In this document: piece after piece, positions 1-7,789 of the stretch | Layout: the number at the start of each line of letters is the position of its first letter | Position numbering within the stretch: the first letter of the stretch is position 1 | Source: Alphaproteobacteria bacterium | GTDB lineage: Bacteria; Pseudomonadota; Alphaproteobacteria; BNTO01 | Direction: 5' to 3' | NCBI GenBank assembly: GCA_025996655.1 | Contig: BNTO01000006.1 | Location: 1-12,682, forward strand | Length of the DNA stretch: 12,682 nucleotides | Notes under the pieces: model-generated | Database searches by the model: none | Seen by the model: the letters and a program-made list of their open reading frames with translations, nothing else | What the model was told of the DNA's origin: nothing | Made by a program: the position numbers and the translations under genes

Positions 1-127
1 TTAAGGATATTCAAGGATATTCCTAAGGAGTATTTTTACTTGTTTCAAAAGAGTGTGAGGGACGGTTCAATGTCGGCAATCCAAAGATGCTTTTAAAGGA
101 TTTAAAAAAGCTTCTAAGAGAGTTATA

Positions 128-158
128 TTGAGAATCTCAGGTGTCAGCCCCATATAAT
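128..158 (+). promoter_or_regulatory. Candidate parC promoter
   Basis: A perfect -10 hexamer TATAAT lies at 153-158, and TTGAGA (5 of 6 matches to the -35 consensus) lies at 128-133. The spacer is 19 bp, longer than the usual 17. Transcription would begin near 165, about 30 bases before the ATG at 197. The rest of 1-127 holds no gene that I can see, only a tandem copy of the 10-mer AAGGATATTC at 3-12 and 13-22. Confidence 0.5.
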
Positions 159-196
159 ATTATCGTTCCCATTTTAGGTTGAAAGGCCGAACTCCC

Positions 197-2560
197 ATGG
201 AGTATCTTTCATCTCAGGACGCTCTCGTACCGTCTCAAATTATGGGGACTTATACACTCTCTCAGGCCGTTTTGTGTAAACTGAAAAATGCTGGGAAAAC
301 TAAAAAAAGAGGCGTTTTGCAAACTATTGAGGATGTTTCCTTCGATCAAGCACTCGAAGAACGTTATTTAGCGTATGCGCTTTCAACCATTATGAGCCGT
401 TCTTTGCCGGATGTGCGCGACGGCTTCAAGCCTGTCCACCGCCGGCTGATTTATGCCATGCAGCAATTGAAGCTCAACCCCCAATCGCCCTTCAAAAAAT
501 GCGCGCGCATTGTGGGGGACGTGATGGGGAAGTTTCACCCCCACGGAGACGCTGCCATTTATGGAGCCCTCGTGCGCCTCGCGCAAGATTTTTCGGTACG
601 CTACCCCCTCATTGAAGGCCAAGGCAATTTTGGCAATATTGATGGCGATGGGGCTGCAGCCATGCGCTACACCGAGGCGCGGCTGAGTCATGTGGCGCTC
701 ATTATGATGGAAGGCCTCGACCAAAATTGCGTGGATTTTCGACCTACGTATGACGGAGAAACCGTAGAACCCCTCGTTTTTCCGACTTTTTTCCCCAATT
801 TGCTTGCTAACGGCTCCACAGGCATCGCGGTGGGGATGGCAACGTCTATCCCTCCGCATAATGTGGAGGAAGTTTACAAAGCGCTCCATTATCTTATCGA
901 TCACCCCAAGGCGACAACGCGCGATCTTATGGATTTCATTCAGGGCCCCGACTTTCCGACGGGCGGCCTCCTTATGGAAGAAAAAGAGGACCTTATTCAG
1001 GCCTATGAAACGGGAAGGGGAAGTTTTCGCTTGCGGGCGCATTGGTTTGTGGAGGAACAAAAAGGTGGGAATTTCAAGGTTATTATTGACAAAATTCCCT
1101 ACATGGTTGAAAAGGCGAAACTTATTGAAAAAATCGCCTCGCTGATTTTGGAGAGGAAAAATGCGTTTCTTGATGATGTTCAAGACGAATCCACCGAGGA
1201 TATTCGACTTGTTCTCTATCCCAAAAATCGAAACGTTGCCCCTGAAGTTTTGATGGAATCGTTGTATCAACAAACGGATTTGGAAGTGCGTTTTCCGCTG
1301 AACATGAATGTTTTGAATGCGCAAAATGTTCCGGGCGTCATGAGCCTTCAGGAAGTTTTGCAGGCGTTTGTTCAGCATACGTTTCTTGTCTTGCAACGCC
1401 AGACGCAAAACCGCCTTGATTTTATCTACGAACGCCTTCAGATTCTGCAAGGGTTTCTTATTGTTTATAGGAATCTTGACGACGTGATCCGCATTATCCG
1501 CGAGGAAGACGAGCCCAAGGCCGTTCTAATCCAGCAGTTTGAGCTGCAAGATAATCAAGCCGAAAGTATTTTAAATATGCGCCTCAGAAGTTTAAGAAAA
1601 CTGCAAGAGATGGAGATTCGCAAAGAATTGGACGATTTGTCTCAGGAACAAGACGCTCTTAGGGATTTGCTCACAAACGAAGGAAAGCAGCGCAAACATC
1701 TCCAAAAAACATTTAAAGATCACATGAAACATTTTGGTCCCGCTTCGCCTCTGGGTCCCAGGCGCACGCGCTTATGCGGAAAAGCCGAAGAGATTTTTCT
1801 GCCTGTAGAATCTTTCGAAAAAGAAGAAATAACCTTGATTTGTTCGCAAAAAAATTGGATTCGCGCGATCAAAGGAACCGACACGGCAAACCTAAAATAC
1901 AAAGAGGGTGATCAAGAGCGCTTTCTTTTGCCGTGTTCCACCGCCGACAAAATCTTGGTTTTTGCAACCAACGGGCGCGCCTACACGCTTGACGCACACA
2001 AAATGACGCGCACAAAAGGCCAGGGAGATTCTTTGCGGCTTCTTATTGATATCCCCGACGGAGAGGATGTTTTGGCTTTGCACATCCTTCCGTTGCGAAC
2101 GGCGGAGGCGGAAAAAATGGAGGAAGAGGCGGAAAATTCTCCCCTTTTTTTTGTAGGATCTCAAGCTGGCTACGGCTTTCGCGTTTCCGCGCACCATTTG
2201 CTTACTCAAACGAAAAGTGGCCGGGCCGTTCTTTTGTTGAAAGATAAGGAACGTGCCGCCTTTTGCCTGCCTATTCAAGACAAAGATACCGCCGTTTTGA
2301 TAGGAACAAATCGCAAAATGGTCGCGTTCCCGCTGGCGGACGTGCCCATCCTTGCGAAAGGGCGCGGCGTGCGGTTGCAAAAATATAACAAAGGGTACTT
2401 AAGCGATATTCAACTTTGCCGCCAAGAGACGGGCTTTGTTTGGGCGCGCGGCGGGCAGAGACACACGTTTACGGCGATTCAAGATTGGATGGTTCACAGA
2501 GGCGCCACGGGCCGCCTTCCCCCGCCCCTTTTCCCACGCGATAATTTATTTCATAACTAA
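197..2560 (+). CDS. parC: DNA topoisomerase IV subunit A (ParC)
   Basis: ParC is the DNA-breaking and rejoining subunit of topoisomerase IV; with ParE it decatenates daughter chromosomes in the cytoplasm. Seen, numbering from the TTG at 179: the N-terminal block [16 protein letters not shown] (about 67-82), the quinolone-pocket segment [17 protein letters not shown] (120-136), and [11 protein letters not shown] (159-169) with catalytic Tyr164. Coiled-coil and tower segments follow to about residue 500, then a beta-pinwheel C-terminal domain with [12 protein letters not shown]. The GyrA-box QRRGGKG is absent, which with the overall alphaproteobacterial pattern favours ParC over GyrA. The start is uncertain: TTG 179 has no spaced ribosome binding site, ATG 197 has AAAGG ten bases upstream, and TTG 317 has GAGG four bases upstream and would give a 747-residue protein of ordinary ParC length. 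I chose 197 for its fit to the promoter. Two quinolone-pocket residues are atypical (see findings). Confidence 0.95.
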   Translation: MEYLSSQDALVPSQIMGTYTLSQAVLCKLKNAGKTKKRGVLQTIEDVSFDQALEERYLAYALSTIMSRSLPDVRDGFKPVHRRLIYAMQQLKLNPQSPFKKCARIVGDVMGKFHPHGDAAIYGALVRLAQDFSVRYPLIEGQGNFGNIDGDGAAAMRYTEARLSHVALIMMEGLDQNCVDFRPTYDGETVEPLVFPTFFPNLLANGSTGIAVGMATSIPPHNVEEVYKALHYLIDHPKATTRDLMDFIQGPDFPTGGLLMEEKEDLIQAYETGRGSFRLRAHWFVEEQKGGNFKVIIDKIPYMVEKAKLIEKIASLILERKNAFLDDVQDESTEDIRLVLYPKNRNVAPEVLMESLYQQTDLEVRFPLNMNVLNAQNVPGVMSLQEVLQAFVQHTFLVLQRQTQNRLDFIYERLQILQGFLIVYRNLDDVIRIIREEDEPKAVLIQQFELQDNQAESILNMRLRSLRKLQEMEIRKELDDLSQEQDALRDLLTNEGKQRKHLQKTFKDHMKHFGPASPLGPRRTRLCGKAEEIFLPVESFEKEEITLICSQKNWIRAIKGTDTANLKYKEGDQERFLLPCSTADKILVFATNGRAYTLDAHKMTRTKGQGDSLRLLIDIPDGEDVLALHILPLRTAEAEKMEEEAENSPLFFVGSQAGYGFRVSAHHLLTQTKSGRAVLLLKDKERAAFCLPIQDKDTAVLIGTNRKMVAFPLADVPILAKGRGVRLQKYNKGYLSDIQLCRQETGFVWARGGQRHTFTAIQDWMVHRGATGRLPPPLFPRDNLFHN

Positions 2561-2587
2561 GGATGAAAATTTTGGCATACAAAAAAC

Positions 2588-2616
2588 TTGAAAAATGTTT
2601 AGATTTATCCTATCCT
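2588..2616 (+). promoter_or_regulatory. Candidate promoter of the 2648 gene
   Basis: TTGAAA at 2588-2593 and TATCCT at 2611-2616 are 17 bp apart, the standard spacing. The -10 box matches only 4 of 6 bases. It overlaps the left arm of a small perfect inverted repeat, TATCCT-T-AGGATA (2611-2623), that runs up to the ribosome binding site AAGGAGG, so an operator or leader hairpin is possible. Confidence 0.4.
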
Positions 2617-2647
2617 TAGGATAAGGAGGCCTATGTAGGACAAAACA

Positions 2648-4369
2648 ATGACAGAACCCTCAAGACTCTTCTTATTTTTGCTGAGCACCATTTTCGCCTT
2701 CCTTCCCAAGGCTAACGCAAAGATTACTCTTCAAGCAATGCAAGAACTTTCGCTTTTAGAAGGAGCTCAAGCACAAATTGAAGAAGTTCAGAAAGTAAGT
2801 GCTCCTATAGAGATTGCCAACAACGAGCCTTTGCCCGTTTTAAATTCTGACTACTCTCAGTATCTCCTCGATCCAAAAATCCTTCAGAACAAGGAAAACG
2901 CCATGCAAGAATTAATCAATCGTAAAGGAGTTTCTCCTCTTGTTGCCGGCCTATTGGTTATTTACGAAATGCAAATTGCTTTAAAAAAGCAGAACTATGG
3001 CTATTTTGCTGCTCTTTGCTCCGACGCTTACGATATTTGGATAAATTTTGAGTATGGCTCTGTAGAGGCTGAGTTACCGGAAAAACTAAACGAAGACGTC
3101 CTAGAATTCAAATATGATTTAGTTGCGCTTACGGAAGCAAGGTTTCAGCATAAAGCGGAAAAACAAACGAGACAATCAATAAAAGAGCCCGTCCCTTTGC
3201 AACGCGCAAATGTTTTAGAGAAACCTGAAGACTATGGCCTAAAGCCTAGAAAGCCCGAAGCTACCGAGTTTGACTTCTATAAAAATTTATTGGATGGACT
3301 CATAAAGAATGAAGATTATCGTCAAGCGTTAGCAGAGGAAAAACAAGAATTGTCGTTAAAAGAGGATGTGACCTTTGTATTAAAAAAGTCAGGGTTTTGG
3401 GCAAAATATAAGGAGACAGCGGACAGAACAAAAGAAAAGTATTGGGTCTCAAATGCAGAAAAAAATAACCTTGGTTCGTATGTCTCAAAAGCAGAAAACG
3501 CGCGTGAAGCAGAACGAAAGGCAGCCTTGTTTCCTGGAAAGACAAGCCTTAAATTCGAAGAAGAGCGTTTGTTGACTTGGAATTTTAAAGAAGGGTTGTC
3601 AGACGAAGTTATCAACCTTTTTGATTCAGGTAATTTTGACGCCGGATGGGAAGTATGGAAAAAAGACGTGGAAGAAAAGTTTAGCAAACCGCTGAAAGCG
3701 GCGCCACCCCAGATGAATTTGATTCGTTACTTGCGTAAAAAGGAAGAACATTGCCAGCAACTCGTCCTGTACGCTCTAACACAAAGGTCGAAGCTTAATA
3801 TGCATATTGTAAACTGTGGGGCGACAGATGGAGGCTTAAAAAAAGGAGGAACATTCAATACGTGTGGACTAAACGCTTCCTTACATAGACAGGTAGAGCA
3901 AGGAAATATTGCTTTCCCGCTCCGGCGCTCCGCTTACGATATAGCAGTTAGGTATTGCATGCTTCACAACTTACAATCCGGCCTTTTCCCAAACCTAGAG
4001 TACAGAGATCAGAATAAAATGTGGGAAGACTCGTTTACAGGGGACGTTCCTATAACCTGGATCCCCGGAGGGGGGATCCTTGCATGGGCGAGTGCCGCTA
4101 TGTGGCAAAATCTTATCGTTGTAACTACAAAAGATTGGAAAAAGGACAATTTTAGGTCTGTTGCTTGGGTTGCCTCTCCCTATTATCCTTTCAAACTTAT
4201 TTATCGCCCTGCCTCGCATGATGGCGGAGGTAACGTCGGAGGGGTCAAGCACTTCGAAGAGATTGTTTTTACGCAAGGGACGACGCCTTCTTGTCCCAGG
4301 CCGTTGATATACGGCCGTCTAACTCCCTGGGGTAAAGAACTCCGCGCGGATTGCCCTCCTGCGGGATAG
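2648..4369 (+). CDS. Secreted protein with candidate OTU-like cysteine protease region
   Basis: 573 residues. A Sec signal peptide is clear: a short polar start, the hydrophobic run LFLFLLSTIFAFLP, and a likely cleavage after ANA (residue 24). Residues 25-350 are charged, helical and rich in Lys/Glu, with no family I recognise. The C-terminal third is different: GTFNTCGLNASLHRQ (401-415), an LRRSAYDIAVRYCMLHN helix (425-441), GGGILAWASAAMWQNLIVV (474-492), and KLIYR followed by VKHFEEIV (533-540). This order matches the OTU deubiquitinase layout: nucleophile Cys in a loop before a helix, LR.. helix, Gly-Gly before a helix and a strand, then His-aromatic near the end. Cys406 and His535 would be the catalytic pair; the usual DGxC is replaced by FNTC. 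OTU enzymes in intracellular bacteria are effectors acting on host ubiquitin, but membership here is inferred by eye. Start choice: ATG 2648 has AGGA seven bases upstream and gives the signal peptide. The next secreted-protein gene follows after 74 bp, probably in the same transcript. Confidence 0.8.
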   Translation: MTEPSRLFLFLLSTIFAFLPKANAKITLQAMQELSLLEGAQAQIEEVQKVSAPIEIANNEPLPVLNSDYSQYLLDPKILQNKENAMQELINRKGVSPLVAGLLVIYEMQIALKKQNYGYFAALCSDAYDIWINFEYGSVEAELPEKLNEDVLEFKYDLVALTEARFQHKAEKQTRQSIKEPVPLQRANVLEKPEDYGLKPRKPEATEFDFYKNLLDGLIKNEDYRQALAEEKQELSLKEDVTFVLKKSGFWAKYKETADRTKEKYWVSNAEKNNLGSYVSKAENAREAERKAALFPGKTSLKFEEERLLTWNFKEGLSDEVINLFDSGNFDAGWEVWKKDVEEKFSKPLKAAPPQMNLIRYLRKKEEHCQQLVLYALTQRSKLNMHIVNCGATDGGLKKGGTFNTCGLNASLHRQVEQGNIAFPLRRSAYDIAVRYCMLHNLQSGLFPNLEYRDQNKMWEDSFTGDVPITWIPGGGILAWASAAMWQNLIVVTTKDWKKDNFRSVAWVASPYYPFKLIYRPASHDGGGNVGGVKHFEEIVFTQGTTPSCPRPLIYGRLTPWGKELRADCPPAG

Positions 4370-4405
4370 TCGCGCCTAAACTTTACGATTCCTTAATCTC
4401 TTTCG

Positions 4406-4443
4406 CCTAGCATCGACCTAATAGGGGAAAAGTCGAGGCTAAG
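4406..4443 (+). promoter_or_regulatory. Hairpin covering the ribosome binding site of the 4444 gene
   Basis: The arms 4406-4417 and 4432-4443 are complementary at 10 of 12 positions around a 14-base loop, and the hairpin ends directly against the ATG at 4444. The ribosome binding site GAGG (4435-4438, five bases before the ATG) lies inside the right arm and would be paired. The loop exposes a second purine run, AGGGG. This could be a translational switch or a thermosensitive leader; that role is inferred. Confidence 0.4.
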
Positions 4444-7400
4444 ATGTCTCATTTATTTCGTTGTTCTTTGCTTCTTTTGGTCACAACGGCCAACGCATCT
4501 TTGGAACATGGGATCCGAACCCAAGCGCAGGAAAATGCCGAAAGAGACCTTAGAAGCCAGGCGAGTCTCCGTACTCTAACGGAACGAATGCAAAATTTGG
4601 TCGTACAAAATCCCTTTTTGCAAGGTCAAACTCAAGCTTCCGCGCCTCATCGCGCCCCAAGGAATCTTCTTCAGCAGCAGCAAGCTCTTCTTCAAGACTA
4701 TATCCAAAATAATGCTACACAAGCCCCAACAGCGTCGCAGAACCCTCGCTCATCAAGGGGGCAAGCGGTCCAGGCTTCGAGGAACGCGTCTCGCCAAAAT
4801 AATGTTACGCCAACCCAAACGCAAACAACGCTGGGAAACTCTCGCCTAGCCAGAGTCCAAACCTCTCCTTCTCCTCAAGCGGCGTCTCTTCAAACGGCGT
4901 CTATCGAAACGCAAAGACCTATCAACAGACCGCTTCAAAGGATAGACACTGTTTTAAGCCAAAGCACACTAGAAAATAGCGAGGACGGAGCTGCGGTAGA
5001 AGTCCTTCTTTCTCTCGTGGATTCTCTGATTGTACAAAACCAAAAAGATTCCACAGCCGAAACGGACGCCCGTATTCGCGAAAGCAGTCAAAAAATCGCT
5101 CAAAAAGTTATGGAGCTCTTCCCTGATTTCGTGCTTTCCGATCCTGAAGACATTGCAGCTTTTTTGCAAAATCTTCAAACTTTTTTACTCTCGAAAAGAT
5201 CGGCATCGGGCCTTGCTTTTTCCTCTTCTTGGTCGAATTTCCAAAACTCAGAAAGACCCACAGCGAGAGGAAACGCAAAAACGCGCTATAGAAAAAAAAT
5301 AAAACAAGAATATTCTGAGAACTTTCAGTCTTTTTCTGATCTTTCTCCCTCGTTTTCTGTTTCACGGCCTTATGGTCTTCAAAACCAAAGAACAAAAGAG
5401 AATCCCGCACGCACCTTAGCATTGGTAGCGGATGCGTTAGCGCCCTCCATGAGCGCACCGACGCCTTCTGTTCAGAGGGGCTCCTTTCTAACAGCGACGC
5501 AACCCACGCCAGCGCCCCTTGTTTCGAATACGATTGCTGAATCGGAAAAGGGAGTTTCTTTTTCGGTAGCCGATCGACGTTTTACGCCGGCTCTTGTCTC
5601 TTCTTCCGCACGTGTTTTACAAGCAAGGCATGTAGAAAAAGAAGACCGTCGAACCCTTTTTGAGGAAAAAAGGGCACGGCCCTCGAAGTATATAGCCAAC
5701 AACTTGAGGGAAAAACAGGTTGTTTCAGAAAGGAGGGTATCACCTGTGGAAAAATCTGCGGCGGCTCCTACAATACGTAGAGGCGATGCGTCGGGACCGG
5801 GAATCCTTCGCAAAAGATCCGCCACTGCATCCAAAAATAATGCGCTTAAACAAAGCCAAAAGGGGAGGGCGCCTCAGGATGCTACAACAGCTTCTGAAGG
5901 ATTAGACCAAGAGGATTTTGTGAACCAAGAACTGCAAAGAGAAGGAGATTCCTCACCGGATCAAGAAGGTTTGATCAAGAAAAAGAAAAAAATAAATGAA
6001 AATTCTGCTCATCAAGGTGTTGAAATCGAAGGGCGAAATATGAATTTCTCTTTAAGAGAAAATGATTTCCTCCGAAGTAAATCTTTGGGCGTTTATGCGG
6101 TTCAAGTGAGCACTTCTCCTTATTCCCTGGGTAAAGGAACAGAGGGGATCCAAATCGCAAAAAGTGAAAGAGACATCTCTCGAAATTTCGCTCCATTTGC
6201 ACAGAAAAAAGAGGAAAACAACACTCAAGGTATGCCCGTCCTTTTAAAGGGAAATAATGAAAAATCCCAGCAAGCCGAAAATATTTTTCTGAGCATCAAA
6301 GAAATAGAACAACTGCAGTCGCAAAAAATTGAAAGAAAAATCGATGAAACCAAAGCTTCACACAAAGAAAAACTCTTTTTTGAGCAAGACAGATCAAAAA
6401 ATCCCGTCCTTGAAAGGTTCGTTTCTCTAACAAATGTAAGTAAGGAGAAACTTGCTTTCTCTTGGGAAGAAGGCGTTCTTTTAGCTGGAAGAATAATGGA
6501 GTCTAAGAATGAAAGTCAAAACAATGATTCTGTTTTCGTTCAGTCCTTAACGCCTTATAAGACAAAGGAAAAGGAGGGAGTACAGAAAGGAAATAGTGCT
6601 CCTGCCAAAATGGGAAGAAGTCCCCAACTCGAGACGGAAAAGCTCTCTTTGTCCCGTACGAAAACCCTTTTAGGCCACAACGAGGTTTTGTTGCCTTTCT
6701 TGGCAAAACTTTCTTTGGCACTGCAACGGCCGCATTCCCAAGAAAAAATGTCCTCTCTTCAAGCTGTGTCCTTTCAAGCGGGCGAAAATACCCCGGCCCA
6801 AAATAGCGCAACAAAAATTAGCGCTGGAGAAATTGTCTTGGAAAGATCGGTGGCCTCTTTTTCACAAGATCGTGTCCTTCGTTCTTTGTCCTTAAAAGGA
6901 CCTAAAAATTCCTACATCCAAGAAAAACAAAAGGTCATTCCTTTAAACGTCCCAAAAAGCTTTTCTTTTATGCCTTCTGTACAAACGGCACAGATTAATG
7001 TAATAAAAAATAATTTGCCCTTCGTCTCTTCCCAAGCTTTCCTTGATTCTTCTTGTCCCCCCTTGACTTTTAATCCCGAAATTCAAAACTTTGCTCGCGT
7101 ATCTTTTGCAAGGGATCTTAGTCGAGACGCTCGTGTTGCTTTCGCTTTTACAAAATTTAGGGTTGAAAAAGTCAACAAAACGGCTCCTTTAAAAAATGAG
7201 CCGAATCAACTTCTCGCTCGACAAAAGCCTACGGAGAAAACCGATTTTGGGCTGCAAGAATTAAAAATTTCCTCGAATTTTTCCACACAACATCTCGAGC
7301 ACAACGCTACGCTACAGGCAATAGCTTTACACCATCAGGAACACAACGCTTCTTTAGAATCGATTGCTTTTGCTCCCCAAAAGGCGCTGCAAGTTATTGT

Positions 7401-7560
7401 CTCGGAAGGCGAACAATTTTTTGCGTTCCTTGCCAAAATAGAACAAATCAATTCTGTCGAGGCTCGGCCTTCCGTACAACACATCAAAACAAATCTCAAT
7501 CTCGAAGAAACGCAAGAAAAAACGCCACAAACAGTTCCGGTCTCCTTTACCGAGGGGTAG
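4444..7560 (+). CDS. Large secreted low-complexity protein, function unknown
   Basis: 1038 residues, starting with a short Sec signal peptide (FRCSLLLLVTTANA, cleavage after residue 18). Start: ATG 4444 with GAGG five bases upstream. I do not recognise the family. The mature part is Ser-, Gln-, Lys- and Asn-rich and looks mostly disordered. Residues 19-160 are Gln/Ala/Thr-rich; 165-255 are more ordered and leucine-rich and could form helices; the middle is a long charged linker; the end has a tandem 14-residue repeat, EHNATLQAIALHHQ then EHNASLESIAFAPQ (952-979). Only one cysteine lies outside the signal peptide, in DSSCPPLT. There is no membrane segment after the signal peptide and no autotransporter barrel that I can see. 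The last 22 codons plus stop are repeated 1.8 kb downstream. It sits 74 bp after another signal-peptide gene, so the pair is probably co-transcribed. A surface or effector role is possible but not shown. Confidence 0.75.
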   Translation: MSHLFRCSLLLLVTTANASLEHGIRTQAQENAERDLRSQASLRTLTERMQNLVVQNPFLQGQTQASAPHRAPRNLLQQQQALLQDYIQNNATQAPTASQNPRSSRGQAVQASRNASRQNNVTPTQTQTTLGNSRLARVQTSPSPQAASLQTASIETQRPINRPLQRIDTVLSQSTLENSEDGAAVEVLLSLVDSLIVQNQKDSTAETDARIRESSQKIAQKVMELFPDFVLSDPEDIAAFLQNLQTFLLSKRSASGLAFSSSWSNFQNSERPTARGNAKTRYRKKIKQEYSENFQSFSDLSPSFSVSRPYGLQNQRTKENPARTLALVADALAPSMSAPTPSVQRGSFLTATQPTPAPLVSNTIAESEKGVSFSVADRRFTPALVSSSARVLQARHVEKEDRRTLFEEKRARPSKYIANNLREKQVVSERRVSPVEKSAAAPTIRRGDASGPGILRKRSATASKNNALKQSQKGRAPQDATTASEGLDQEDFVNQELQREGDSSPDQEGLIKKKKKINENSAHQGVEIEGRNMNFSLRENDFLRSKSLGVYAVQVSTSPYSLGKGTEGIQIAKSERDISRNFAPFAQKKEENNTQGMPVLLKGNNEKSQQAENIFLSIKEIEQLQSQKIERKIDETKASHKEKLFFEQDRSKNPVLERFVSLTNVSKEKLAFSWEEGVLLAGRIMESKNESQNNDSVFVQSLTPYKTKEKEGVQKGNSAPAKMGRSPQLETEKLSLSRTKTLLGHNEVLLPFLAKLSLALQRPHSQEKMSSLQAVSFQAGENTPAQNSATKISAGEIVLERSVASFSQDRVLRSLSLKGPKNSYIQEKQKVIPLNVPKSFSFMPSVQTAQINVIKNNLPFVSSQAFLDSSCPPLTFNPEIQNFARVSFARDLSRDARVAFAFTKFRVEKVNKTAPLKNEPNQLLARQKPTEKTDFGLQELKISSNFSTQHLEHNATLQAIALHHQEHNASLESIAFAPQKALQVIVSEGEQFFAFLAKIEQINSVEARPSVQHIKTNLNLEETQEKTPQTVPVSFTEG
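7297..7380 (+). repeat. Tandem 14-codon repeat in the 4444 gene
   Basis: Two adjacent 42-base units encode EHNATLQAIALHHQ and EHNASLESIAFAPQ. The protein copies agree at 8 of 14 positions (EHNA, L, IA and the final Q), while the DNA has diverged mostly at third codon positions. The unit looks like an old internal duplication under selection at the protein level. Confidence 0.6.
7492..7559 (+). repeat. 68-bp direct repeat, copy 1 (3' end of the 4444 gene)
   Basis: This segment begins exactly at codon 1017 and runs into the stop codon of the 4444 gene. It matches 9287-9354 at 66 of 68 positions. The differences are C to T at 7526/9321 (Pro to Leu) and G to C at 7557/9352 (silent Gly). The following base turns TAG into TAA, so the copy keeps the reading frame and a stop. 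Similarity ends sharply on the left; on the right only scattered resemblance is seen. Confidence 0.9.
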
Positions 7561-7789
7561 GGCCTCACCCAACAAATTATTCATCTGCGCCTCAAAGTTC
7601 AAGCGTAGCGTCTTAAGAAACAAAGCGGGAAAGGCTGCTCGCAAAAAAATAAAGGGGCGAATTTTTTTGTTGCATTTTGTGCTTTTTGCCTTTACTCTGG
7701 AACATATGGGGTATGCGCGAAATTTGTCACCTTGCCGCGGGCGCGGTAAGATGGTGGCGTGCGTAACAAAATTAAATAAGGAGAATAGT
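7561..7789 (+). other. Intergenic leader before the 7790 gene
   Basis: No gene is evident. It holds an A/T-only inverted repeat (7643-7650 with 7661-7668) around a GGGGCG loop, weakly terminator-like, and a strong GC hairpin at 7731-7750. The reading frame of the 7790 gene stays open back to a TTG at 7667, but no ribosome binding site supports an earlier start. A weak promoter-like pair, TTGCAT at 7670 and TACTCT at 7693 (17 bp spacer), is possible. Confidence 0.5.
7731..7750 (+). promoter_or_regulatory. GC-rich leader hairpin
   Basis: CTTGCCGC and GCGGTAAG pair over 8 bp (one G-U) around a four-base loop GGGC. The hairpin lies 39 bp before the ATG at 7790, in an otherwise A/T-rich stretch. 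It has no T-tract after it, so it is a leader structure or protein site rather than a terminator. Confidence 0.4.

Noticed and set aside
3..22. Tandem AAGGATATTC pair as a CRISPR or iteron array
   Set aside because: Only two adjacent 10-mers without spacers; too few for an array or an origin.
383..1450. Long minus-strand open frame of 355 codons
   Set aside because: It lies entirely antisense to well-conserved parC codons; the protein is His/Arg-rich shadow sequence with no family resemblance and no ribosome binding site that I could support.
5108..5458. Overlapping frames in the large low-complexity gene, on both strands
   Set aside because: Low-complexity, stop-poor sequence produces many chance frames; none has a ribosome binding site or sensible composition, and the plus-strand 1038-codon frame explains the region.
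7667..7789. Earlier TTG start for the 7790 gene
   Set aside because: The added 41 residues contain no ribosome binding site upstream, and the start at 7790 has AAGGAG plus a classic signal peptide that the extension would bury.
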